Made by a program: the position numbers and the translations under genes
DNA from: Thermoactinomyces sp. DSM 45891
GTDB taxonomy: Bacteria > Bacillota > Bacilli > Thermoactinomycetales > Thermoactinomycetaceae
DNA: 64,000 nucleotides
Reading direction: 5' to 3'
Assembly (NCBI RefSeq): GCF_900119485.1
Contig: NZ_FPJZ01000002.1
Location: 193,697-257,696 of the forward strand
Notes under the pieces: generated by a model
Told to the model about the DNA's origin: nothing
Databases searched by the model: none
Seen by the model: the letters and a program-made list of their open reading frames with translations, nothing else
In this document: positions 51,858 through 59,529 of the stretch, piece by piece
Layout of the letters: the number at the start of each line of letters is the position of its first letter
Numbering within the stretch: the stretch's first letter is position 1

Positions 51858-54338
51858 TTGAAGAAACCAAAACTTTTAGCCAGTGCCATGCAAGTACAAA
51901 CAAGAAAGTTGGAGACACAAGATACTCTTCCTCCTCGCTCCAAACAACATAAAGATGGAAGTCATGGTAAGCAAAAATGGAAGAAGTATGTGAATTGGAA
52001 GACATTAATAGCTGCAATAGGTCTTCCTGTTTTATTTGGTTTGATTTATGTAATGTACCTTATATCTAAAGTACCTGATAATGCAAACGCGGAACTTCAA
52101 AAACCAGACTCTCCTTCTACTCTAGTGGATCAAAATGGTAACATCGTAACGAAGATCGGGGCACAAAAGATTGAGCCTGTCAAACTGGCTGAGCTTATGA
52201 AGGTGAATCCCAAGCTACCTGCTACCTTAGTTAAAGTGGAAGATCAACGCTTTTGGAAGCATGATGGGGTTGATTTTTTGGGCCTTACCAGAGCTGTGTT
52301 CGATAACTTGCAAGGCCGTTCGGGGGGTGGAGGAACCATTCCCATGCAAGTTGCTCGGAACATGGTACTGGACTCAAAACAAAAAACCTTACAACGAAAG
52401 GTTAACGAAATCGTATCCGCTCAAAAGTTGATTGATACACATAAGCATGAAGGAGTATTAGAAGCATATTTAAACTATATTGACTTTGGTCCGACCATCC
52501 AAGGGGTCCAAGCTGCTTCGAAGTTCTACTTTGGGAAAGATTTAACCAAGACTGCCTTAACAGATGAAGAGGTTGCTTTGCTTGTGGCCATTCCTAACAA
52601 CCCTACTCGGCTTAATCCCAAAGGAAGCGAAGAACAGAAGACAAATGCTAGGGAACGCCGTGATTGGATTCTAAAGAAGAAGATGATCAGCAACGAAGAC
52701 ACACCTGCAGTCATCTCTAAGAAAGATGCTGCAGTCGCTACTACAAAACCACTTCAAACCGCTACAGATGAGCAAAATCCATTCTTAAATGAGTTTAAAC
52801 AGAAGAACCATGCAGCGTATATTGACTTAGTACGGACTGAGTTAAAAGAGCGATATGGAATCACAAAAGAAGACCTACGTACAAAAGCATATGTGATTAA
52901 AATTGCGATTGATCCAGAAATAAATAAAATGATAGAAAATGAGACAAAGAAGCTCTTTGAGGCTAAGGCAGATTTAAATAGTAGTTTTGCGGTGCTGGAT
53001 CGAAAAAAAGGACTCATTCTCGCCCTATCCAGTGGGAAGGATTACATACCTGGAGGTCTAAACTGGGGAGTGACAAAACAACAGCCCGGTTCTTCGATTA
53101 TGCCGCTTGCTGTTTATAGTCCCTATCTAGAGTTCCATAAAGATAAAAATGAATATTCTCCAGTTGGGACCGTCCCACTTGCCCAAGTAGTATCTAATTC
53201 GTCTGGGTATGCAACTACTCAGCTTTTCGAAAAAGAAGTTACATTAAGCCGGGGAGTACCATTCTTACAAGATACATTCCAGCTGGCACTAGAAAAGAAA
53301 GATTCAAAATCACCGTCTGCCATTGCCACAGGTGATTTAATTAAAGGTTTTTCCCCTATACAGATGGCACAAGCTTACTCTGTATTTCCTAATAACGGTA
53401 AATTTACTAATGTATATACTGTTTTAGAAGTACAGGATAACAAACAAAATAAAATAGAACCCTTGCCTAATCATGAGATTGAACAAAAACAAAATAGCGC
53501 TAAACAAGTTCTCTCCCCTAGGACTTCATACTATATGACCCGGATGTTGAAAGGGGCGGTAGAAAATCCTAAAGGAGATGATAAGGGTGCGCAGATACCA
53601 GGATTTGAAGTAGGGGGTAAAACAGGAACAACTCCCAATAAGCGAGCGGGTTGGTTTATAGGTTTTACACCCGATTACGTAGCGTCTGCTGTCATCTTTA
53701 ATGAAGAGAAAAATGGGAGGCAAGGTAATACAAAAGTGACCAGTGACGCAGTGGCTGAAATGTGGGGCAAAATTATGGCGAAAGTAGTGAAAAGCAGTGA
53801 TACACATCGCTTTGAAAAACCGGCAGATGTCCCGGAACCCACTCCACCCGTACAGTTACAAAATTTTGACGTTACGATCTCAACAGAAGGATCAAGTAGA
53901 GATATCAAGATTAACATTATCGGAGGCTCCCGTGACTCCAAAGTCATTTATAGAGTCGAAAGAATGGATTCAAAAGGTCAATATTTACTCATCACAGAAG
54001 GTGCTGTGGATTCACTAAAGGATACGTTTGCCCCTGTGGATCCAAAGATTCCAAATCAGAAGTTTACCTATAGGATTATTGCCAAGTCAAAAGATACATC
54101 TGTTCTCCCAGTAGTCGTAGAGAAAGAGTTAACTCTTCAAAAATTAAAAGAGCCCTCACCCAACAAGAATCAAAGTCAACCAGATAAAAGTCAACCTAAT
54201 CCTAATCCTAATCCTGGTCCAAGTATACCAGATATAAAAGAACCAGATTCAGAGAATGAGAGCGAAGGAAAGCCGAGCCTAGGAAATGACCACCCAGAAG
54301 GTTCACAAGAGAAAGATCCTACAAGTCTAGAGAATTAG
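51858..54338 (+). CDS. class A penicillin-binding protein with altered transpeptidase motifs
   Basis: The 826-residue protein has a cytoplasmic basic N-terminus and a membrane helix at about 52-72. The GT51 glycosyltransferase domain (about 100-280) has VEDQRFWKHDGVDF with the catalytic Glu, the TIPMQVARN region, RKVNEI and EAYLNYIDFG. In the transpeptidase domain (about 330-640) the SxxK motif reads S412-S-I-M415. The SxN motif seems to read SRG; GGKTGTT is intact. A Pro/Asn-rich tail ends the protein. Glycan polymerisation looks possible, but transpeptidation is doubtful. The start is TTG with AAGGAG nine bases upstream. Confidence 0.88.
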   Translation: MKKPKLLASAMQVQTRKLETQDTLPPRSKQHKDGSHGKQKWKKYVNWKTLIAAIGLPVLFGLIYVMYLISKVPDNANAELQKPDSPSTLVDQNGNIVTKIGAQKIEPVKLAELMKVNPKLPATLVKVEDQRFWKHDGVDFLGLTRAVFDNLQGRSGGGGTIPMQVARNMVLDSKQKTLQRKVNEIVSAQKLIDTHKHEGVLEAYLNYIDFGPTIQGVQAASKFYFGKDLTKTALTDEEVALLVAIPNNPTRLNPKGSEEQKTNARERRDWILKKKMISNEDTPAVISKKDAAVATTKPLQTATDEQNPFLNEFKQKNHAAYIDLVRTELKERYGITKEDLRTKAYVIKIAIDPEINKMIENETKKLFEAKADLNSSFAVLDRKKGLILALSSGKDYIPGGLNWGVTKQQPGSSIMPLAVYSPYLEFHKDKNEYSPVGTVPLAQVVSNSSGYATTQLFEKEVTLSRGVPFLQDTFQLALEKKDSKSPSAIATGDLIKGFSPIQMAQAYSVFPNNGKFTNVYTVLEVQDNKQNKIEPLPNHEIEQKQNSAKQVLSPRTSYYMTRMLKGAVENPKGDDKGAQIPGFEVGGKTGTTPNKRAGWFIGFTPDYVASAVIFNEEKNGRQGNTKVTSDAVAEMWGKIMAKVVKSSDTHRFEKPADVPEPTPPVQLQNFDVTISTEGSSRDIKINIIGGSRDSKVIYRVERMDSKGQYLLITEGAVDSLKDTFAPVDPKIPNQKFTYRIIAKSKDTSVLPVVVEKELTLQKLKEPSPNKNQSQPDKSQPNPNPNPGPSIPDIKEPDSENESEGKPSLGNDHPEGSQEKDPTSLEN

Positions 54339-54369
54339 CAAGGTGCATTGATTACGATCTTCCATTGGT

Positions 54370-54423
54370 GCTAGCTTGGTCTCCACCAAGCTAGCTATCA
54401 GGGTTCGAATCCAAACAGGTATG
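54370..54423 (+). pseudogene. decayed 3' half of a tRNA-Arg
   Basis: TTGGTCTCC, ACCAAG, GGTTCGAATCC, AGG and TAAAA occur in the same order as in the intact tRNA-Arg at 49786-49857 and just past it. Three bases of the anticodon loop are lost, about seven are gained in the variable region, and the T-stem no longer pairs fully. The anticodon segment now forms a perfect GCTAGCTTGG / CCAAGCTAGC hairpin (54370-54395). Confidence 0.65.
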
Positions 54424-54554
54424 TAAAATATATCATCCTAGTCAACATGACATACTCCTTTCCATTATATTTTAAACTACGAACGCATAATAAGTATTAA
54501 ACGAATAATACTTATTATCGTAATAGATAAAATCATAAGTGGAGGCGGTATTAA

Positions 54555-55151
54555 TTGACAGGATTGACTACAAATCCGACCATTTTATATGACGATCCTT
54601 TGGTGTCCCTTTATGAGCAAGTGATAACCCCAGAGGAATGTAAATATATTATTGAGATCGCAAAGCAACATATTATTCCTGCTCAATCTTACGGGCACGG
54701 ACCAGAACGGACATCAGATTATACCTGGATCAATCATCACTATGACCTAATATTCTCTAACGTATGCACACGAGCTGCGGTTCTTGTAGATAAGCAACTC
54801 AATCATGCGGAGCCGTTACAAGTAGCAACATACCAACCGGGAGGGCAGTTCATTTTTCATCATGATACTTATAATGTTCATAGGGAACATGGAAAGATCC
54901 AAGTAGACTCAGGTGGACAACGGATGTTTACAGCAATCCTCTATCTAAATGATGTTCAAGTGGGTGGAGAGACTACTTTTGACTATCTAGATCTCAAATT
55001 TACTCCTCGCGAGGGCAATATTCTATTCTTTGAAAATTGCATTAGAGGAACCAATGTTCCAAATGAACGATCGATGCATGCAGGGCAACCAGTAGGCGAG
55101 GGCGAAAAATGGATTGCCACACTATGGTTCCGTGAAAAACCTCAGTATTGA
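54555..55151 (+). CDS. prolyl 4-hydroxylase-like 2-oxoglutarate/Fe(II) dioxygenase
   Basis: This 198-residue protein is of the P4H alpha-subunit catalytic family. The iron triad is H102-x-D104 (FHHDTY) and H175, and K185 (EKWIATLWF) binds 2-oxoglutarate. GQRMFTAILYLND and GGETTF are family motifs. It hydroxylates proline or another residue in peptides; a Bacillus anthracis homologue acts on collagen-like sequence. The start is TTG behind GGAGG. It follows a PBP whose tail is rich in Pro-Asn-Pro; a link is possible but unproved. A strong terminator follows. Confidence 0.85.
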   Translation: MTGLTTNPTILYDDPLVSLYEQVITPEECKYIIEIAKQHIIPAQSYGHGPERTSDYTWINHHYDLIFSNVCTRAAVLVDKQLNHAEPLQVATYQPGGQFIFHHDTYNVHREHGKIQVDSGGQRMFTAILYLNDVQVGGETTFDYLDLKFTPREGNILFFENCIRGTNVPNERSMHAGQPVGEGEKWIATLWFREKPQY

Positions 55152-55181
55152 TTAGGAAGAAGGATGTTCCTACTCAAAACT

Positions 55182-55235
55182 AAAAGAACTACCTAGTTAA
55201 GTGATTGCAGTTGAAATTAACTAGGTAGTTCTTTT
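55182..55235. terminator. bidirectional intrinsic terminator
   Basis: Perfect 19-base stem (AAAAGAACTACC... / ...GGTAGTTCTTTT), 16-base loop, between the convergent P4H and deacetylase genes. Confidence 0.88.
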
Positions 55236-55250
55236 ATGGTATGATTCACA

Positions 55251-55964
55251 TTACTTTTTCTCGGCTAGTAGTTCGGAGACCGTCTTAAATGTATAGCCTT
55301 GACTCCGCAAAGACTCTACGATTCCCTTTATCGATTTCAGTGATTCCTCTCTATTCTTGTACATAACGTGCAGGAGGATAATCGATCCCGGCTTTACATT
55401 CTCTTTTACATGTTGCACAATTTTATCTGAATTTGAGCCGATGTCTGTATATGAATCTGGTTCAATATCCCACATAATCGTTTTTCGGTTATGCTGGTTT
55501 AGGTAATACGGTAACAATAGTAGTTTCTTTCCATTGGGTGGCCTAAATAGGATCTCCCCTCTGTAACCTGCATCTCGAATGAGTTGATCCGTCTTCTCTA
55601 TTTCATTCTTAATAAAGTTAGGCGATTTTAATACCATCCGAGTGTGTGCATATGAATGATTTCCTAATTCATGACCCGCTTGAACAATCCTATTCCCTTC
55701 TTCTGGGCGCTGTTGTAACTCTGCTCCTGTCACAAAAAAAGTAGCTTTCACATCCGCCTCTTTGAGGACTCTTAGTACTTCGTCCGTTTTTTCGGTTGGT
55801 CCATCGTCTAAGGTTAGGGCTACCACTTTTTCATTGGTATCAACCCTGTCGGTTAGCTCTCCAATGAATTGATAGGTTCTAGATTTAGACAGTTGAAATA
55901 GTCCATACGCAACTATAACTAAAATAGCAAGAGTAAGAGCAACCCGAATCATCCATTTTTTCAT
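55251..55964 (-). CDS. polysaccharide deacetylase (NodB family)
   Basis: This 237-residue protein has an N-terminal membrane anchor or signal (residues about 6-24). The NodB motifs are ALTLDDGP (catalytic Asp pair), GNHSYAH (metal His pair), FRPPNG, WDIEPDS and IILLH. It removes acetyl groups from cell-wall or other amino-sugar polymers outside the membrane. The pattern is nearest to short PdaA/YxkH-like enzymes; the substrate is unknown. It is preceded by an XRE regulator on the same strand with a 34-base gap. Confidence 0.88.
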   Translation of the reverse strand: MKKWMIRVALTLAILVIVAYGLFQLSKSRTYQFIGELTDRVDTNEKVVALTLDDGPTEKTDEVLRVLKEADVKATFFVTGAELQQRPEEGNRIVQAGHELGNHSYAHTRMVLKSPNFIKNEIEKTDQLIRDAGYRGEILFRPPNGKKLLLLPYYLNQHNRKTIMWDIEPDSYTDIGSNSDKIVQHVKENVKPGSIILLHVMYKNREESLKSIKGIVESLRSQGYTFKTVSELLAEKK

Positions 55965-55998
55965 AAGATCAGACCCACCACCAATATGATTTTAACGA

Positions 55999-56451
55999 TT
56001 ACTCCACATATTTCTTTTTCAATTGGTCAGATCCTACCCCACCTACTACCATAAGAACTAACGGCAAGAAATTAGAAAGGTATGGTATTTCCTTCAGGAT
56101 GGTGATATCTGTACCTGCAAACCGATTTAAAGCCATTATAATCAATTTCGTCACTAATAAAAGTAAGCCTACTATAAACAAATTGTCAAAAAATCCTTTC
56201 CACTTTGGATATGCTAACTGCTTACTATCTCGTATCACTTTCTTTTGCAACTCTTCGTCACTCCTCAACAATTCATCAACGGTAATACCAAACAAATCAC
56301 TTAAATGGATGATGATTTCTATACTTGGATAGTTCTTTCCCGTTTCCCATTTCGAGATCGATTGGCGACTTACGTGGATTTTTTCTGCTAGATCATGTTG
56401 TGACCAGCCTTTTTTCTCACGTTCATTTTTTAGTCGTTCACTAAAAGTCAT
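55999..56451 (-). CDS. XRE-family regulator with membrane tail
   Basis: About 150 residues. An N-terminal Xre helix-turn-helix (SQHDLAEKIHVSRQSISKWETG, residues about 17-40) is followed by a linker and two membrane helices (about 95-140). DNA-binding proteins of this layout (YvaO/YxxM-like) are common in Bacilli. The target is unknown. The ATG at 56451 gives the usual family N-terminus. The TTG at 56457 has AAAGG at better spacing and is an alternative start. Confidence 0.8.
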   Translation of the reverse strand: MTFSERLKNEREKKGWSQHDLAEKIHVSRQSISKWETGKNYPSIEIIIHLSDLFGITVDELLRSDEELQKKVIRDSKQLAYPKWKGFFDNLFIVGLLLLVTKLIIMALNRFAGTDITILKEIPYLSNFLPLVLMVVGGVGSDQLKKKYVE

Positions 56452-56599
56452 AAGCAAGTTCATCCTTTCTTCAACCTTAGTATGACAAGAGAATGAATAC
56501 AAAGTACAGCTAGTTATGAGTGCATCTGCCCGCAACCTATCCGTTACAACCTGGAAAAAACACTACCAGAATTAGTATTGTACTTTTTTATTGATTTTA

Positions 56600-56616
56600 T
56601 TTGACCTTTTTTGACC
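56600..56616 (-). promoter_or_regulatory. CtsR operator upstream of clpP
   Basis: On the minus strand GGTCAAA-AAA-GGTCAAA, a perfect match to the CtsR heptad repeat consensus (A/G)GTCAAANAN(A/G)GTCAAA. It overlaps the -35 and spacer of the clpP promoter, so CtsR binding would block transcription until heat or other protein stress. Confidence 0.92.
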
Positions 56617-56629
56617 TTTAGGTTATGAT
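56601..56629 (+). promoter_or_regulatory. clpP sigma-A promoter
   Basis: TTGACC (56601-56606), 17-base spacer, TATGAT (56624-56629), about 48 bases before the ATG. Its -35 lies inside the CtsR site. Confidence 0.75.
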
Positions 56630-56676
56630 ATAGGTATTGAAATCCAATATTTTCTTTACATAAGGAGTTGCTTCGG

Positions 56677-57267
56677 ATGAATTTAGTACCAATTGTTGTG
56701 GAACAGACATCTCGTGGAGAGCGCTCTTACGACATATATTCTCGCTTGCTAAAAGACCGTATTATTCTGCTAGGAAGTCAAGTGGATGACCAAGTAGCTA
56801 ACGCGATCGTAGCACAATTACTTTTCTTGCAAGCGGACGATCCGGACAAAGATATTCACTTATATATCAATTCACCCGGTGGCTCGATTACAGCAGGGAT
56901 GGCAATCTATGATACGATGCAATTTGTAAAACCTGATGTATCTACGATCTGTATCGGTATGGCGGCATCAATGGGGGCTTTCTTGCTTTCTGCTGGGGCA
57001 AAGGGAAAGCGATATGCTCTGCCAAATAGTGAAGTGATGATTCACCAACCACTTGGTGGCGCACAAGGTCAAGCAAGTGATATCGAAATCAGGGCACGCC
57101 GAATCCTCAAAATGCGTGACCAACTGAATCATAAACTTGCTGAGTTTACAGGTCAGTCTCTTAAAAAGATTGAGAGAGACACCGATCGCGACAACTTTAT
57201 GTCAGCGCAAGAAGCTCTAGATTACGGATTGATCGATAAAGTAATTACTTCAACCAATCAAACGTAA
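56677..57267 (+). CDS. clpP: ATP-dependent Clp protease proteolytic subunit
   Basis: This 196-residue serine peptidase has the catalytic triad S98 (GMAASMGAF), H123 (VMIHQPLGG) and D172 (TDRDNF). It forms the tetradecameric chamber that degrades proteins delivered by ClpX or ClpC, including tmRNA-tagged products. The start is the ATG at 56677 with AAGGAG nine bases upstream; the frame upstream of it adds three residues. It is regulated by CtsR and is monocistronic. Confidence 0.98.
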   Translation: MNLVPIVVEQTSRGERSYDIYSRLLKDRIILLGSQVDDQVANAIVAQLLFLQADDPDKDIHLYINSPGGSITAGMAIYDTMQFVKPDVSTICIGMAASMGAFLLSAGAKGKRYALPNSEVMIHQPLGGAQGQASDIEIRARRILKMRDQLNHKLAEFTGQSLKKIERDTDRDNFMSAQEALDYGLIDKVITSTNQT

Positions 57268-57271
57268 GCCC

Positions 57272-57316
57272 AAAAAAGAACCCTAGTACATAACAGTGCT
57301 TGGGTTCTTCTTTTTT
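57272..57316. terminator. bidirectional intrinsic terminator
   Basis: AAGAACCC / GGGTTCTT stem with A-run before and T-rich sequence after, between clpP and the convergent HPr gene. Confidence 0.8.
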
Positions 57317-57323
57317 ATCCAAT

Positions 57324-57584
57324 CTATTCTGTTTTCATCACAATTGCCGCGAGCGCCTCCACTGCTTTTTCTTCATCGGTTCCTTCGGCACTAATTACAA
57401 TCTCTGTACCTTTCGCAACAGCTAAGCTCATTACACCCATAATGCTTTTAGCGTTTACCTTTCGACCTTCTTTTTCTATAAATACTTGGGAAGCATACTT
57501 ATTTGCTTCTTGAACAAAGTAAGCCGCAGGGCGAGCGTGTAATCCTGTTTCAAGTTGAACCATCACTTTTTTTTCAACAGCCAT
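57324..57584 (-). CDS. HPr-family protein in the crh position
   Basis: This 86-residue HPr fold has T13-G-L-H16-A-R-P, the phospho-acceptor histidine site, and S47 (AKSIMGVMSLAV), the HprK/P serine site. Genuine Crh proteins of Bacillus have Gln in place of that His. Gene order (rapZ-yvcK-whiA-this gene) is that of crh, yet the protein keeps the histidine needed for sugar phosphotransfer. It could act in PTS transport, as a CcpA corepressor, or both. It follows whiA by 23 bases. Confidence 0.93.
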   Translation of the reverse strand: MAVEKKVMVQLETGLHARPAAYFVQEANKYASQVFIEKEGRKVNAKSIMGVMSLAVAKGTEIVISAEGTDEEKAVEALAAIVMKTE

Positions 57585-57607
57585 TTTATCTTTCCTCCGA
57601 TTATCCT

Positions 57608-58540
57608 CTAATCTTCTTTTAATTGCTGGGCGATCTCATCCAGTTTGCGAAGGCGATGATTTACAGCTGATTTACTTACTGGCTTGGGTAGAAGTTGTCC
57701 TAGTTCCGTAAGGTTTACTTCGGGATATTGGAGACGAGCCTCTGCGATCTCTCGAAGACGATCAGGCAGTTGGTCAAGTCCCATCTCTCGTTCAATCAGC
57801 TCTATATTTTCCTTCTGTCTCATTGCCGCTAAGATCGTTTTATTTAAGTTAGCGGTTTCACAATTTACGAGCCGGTTAACTGAATTTCGCATGTCCTTTA
57901 AAATTCGGATATTCTCAAAGTGTAGAAGGGATGGGTGGGCTCCGATGACATTTAAAAACTCACCAATCTTGTCTCCCTCTTTAATATACACAACATAACC
58001 CTTTTTCCGCTCAATTAATTTCGCATGTAATTGAAACTCATTCATTAGTTCACATAAAGCTAAGCTATGTTGGTAATAGGTAGAAATAACCTCTAAATGG
58101 TAGGATGCACTATCCGGACTATTCACTGAACCACATGCTAGAAATGCGCCTCGAAGATAAGCACGTTTGCAACATGGATCTACAAAGAGAGCCGGTGAAA
58201 TCCCTTCAATTCTCTCCCATGTATTCGGTTTCAAAATCTGTAAGTCTGCTAGAATTTCTTGAGCACGCTGCGTTACACGAACTAAGTAAACATTATTCTT
58301 CTTCAAACGGACTTTTCGCTGAACCAACACTTCCGGCTGAAGATGATAAATACTTTTGACTAAGGTAAACATGTAACGTGCAGTCGAAGGGTTTTCTGTG
58401 ACCATATCCATCACCAAATGCCTAGGCCTCAGATGAATCGTGCCATTCATTCGGACTAACGCTGATAATTCTGCGCGTTTACAACAGATCTGAGACTCCA
58501 CCTGTGTCAGTTCTTTTTTGGTTTCAGAGGTAAATGACAT
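57608..58540 (-). CDS. whiA: DNA-binding protein WhiA
   Basis: This roughly 310-residue protein has an N-terminal LAGLIDADG homing-endonuclease-like domain without catalytic residues (CCKRAYLRGAFLACGSVNSPD, about 130) and a C-terminal helix-turn-helix (LTELGQLLPKPVSKSAVNHRLRKL). It influences cell division and chromosome segregation in Firmicutes and sporulation in actinomycetes. Two adjacent ATGs are possible; the second (58540) is seven bases after AAGG. It lies in the conserved rapZ-yvcK-whiA cluster. Confidence 0.95.
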   Translation of the reverse strand: MSFTSETKKELTQVESQICCKRAELSALVRMNGTIHLRPRHLVMDMVTENPSTARYMFTLVKSIYHLQPEVLVQRKVRLKKNNVYLVRVTQRAQEILADLQILKPNTWERIEGISPALFVDPCCKRAYLRGAFLACGSVNSPDSASYHLEVISTYYQHSLALCELMNEFQLHAKLIERKKGYVVYIKEGDKIGEFLNVIGAHPSLLHFENIRILKDMRNSVNRLVNCETANLNKTILAAMRQKENIELIEREMGLDQLPDRLREIAEARLQYPEVNLTELGQLLPKPVSKSAVNHRLRKLDEIAQQLKED

Positions 58541-58565
58541 CATTATTCCTTCCTATTAGCTCTTA

Positions 58566-59528
58566 TCACGCCATGCGCTCTTGGATCAGGCGCAGGATGT
58601 GGCGGCTAATACGCTCTGCATCGTGTCGCAAAACAGAGCGGTATAACAATAAATTATCAGCCAATGGTTGACAGCCTAACTGATGAACTAACTCCAAATC
58701 AGGCAAAACCATGGTTTGATTTTGATTAGCATATTGTTGTTGAATCACAGTTGGAGGAACCTCATTATTCAAAATAGCTACATCAAAAAATGATTCACCC
58801 ACATGGTCATAGATGGCACGGATATGATCACTAGCATGAAAGCCATCTGTTTCCCCTAACTGTGTCATGATATTACAGATATAAATTTTGAGCGCTGAGG
58901 ATTTTCGAATAGTCGTCGCCATATCTTTTACCAGTAGATTTGGAAGTATACTTGTATAAAGACTACCTGGCCCTATTACCACACCATCCGCTTCTAAGAT
59001 TGCTTCAATCGCTTCATCCAAAGGAAGGGGAGAGGAAGGTTCGAGATAGACTCGCCGAATGATTTTATCTATGTTTGGAATCTGTGATTCCCCTTTTATA
59101 ACGGTTCCATCTGTCATCTCAGCACATAGTGTAACATCTTGATCACTTGCCGGAAGAACCCTACCTCGGACAGAAAAGACTCTACTTAGCTCTTTTACTG
59201 CCGTCGTAAAATCTCCCGTTATCTCCTTCATCGCAGCGAGCATCAAGTTTCCCAATGTATGTCCCGCCAGTCCGTCTCCTGTTTGAAAACGATACTGAAA
59301 TACACTTTCTAATAAAGGTTCTGTATCAGCAAGAGAGATTAATACATTTCGAATATCACCAGGGGGAGGCATTTGAAGATCCGTGCGTAGGCGACCTGAG
59401 CTTCCTCCATCATCAGCTACTGTTACGATAGCGGTAATATCAACAGGGAATTTCTTTAGACCTCGCAATATGACCGAGAGCCCCGTCCCACCACCCATGC
59501 ACACGACTTTCGGTCTTTTGGATGACAA
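58566..59528 (-). CDS. yvcK: YvcK/CofD-like protein
   Basis: The 320-residue protein opens KVVCMGGGTGLSVILRGLKK, the CofD-like nucleotide-sugar-binding fold, followed by VTVADDGGSSGRLR. In Bacillus, YvcK is needed for growth on gluconeogenic carbon and for cell-wall synthesis, and it binds UDP-sugars. The start is TTG at 59528, two bases after the rapZ stop codon begins; the GGCGG-type site lies within rapZ. Confidence 0.94.
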   Translation of the reverse strand: MSSKRPKVVCMGGGTGLSVILRGLKKFPVDITAIVTVADDGGSSGRLRTDLQMPPPGDIRNVLISLADTEPLLESVFQYRFQTGDGLAGHTLGNLMLAAMKEITGDFTTAVKELSRVFSVRGRVLPASDQDVTLCAEMTDGTVIKGESQIPNIDKIIRRVYLEPSSPLPLDEAIEAILEADGVVIGPGSLYTSILPNLLVKDMATTIRKSSALKIYICNIMTQLGETDGFHASDHIRAIYDHVGESFFDVAILNNEVPPTVIQQQYANQNQTMVLPDLELVHQLGCQPLADNLLLYRSVLRHDAERISRHILRLIQERMA

Positions 59529-59529
59529 T

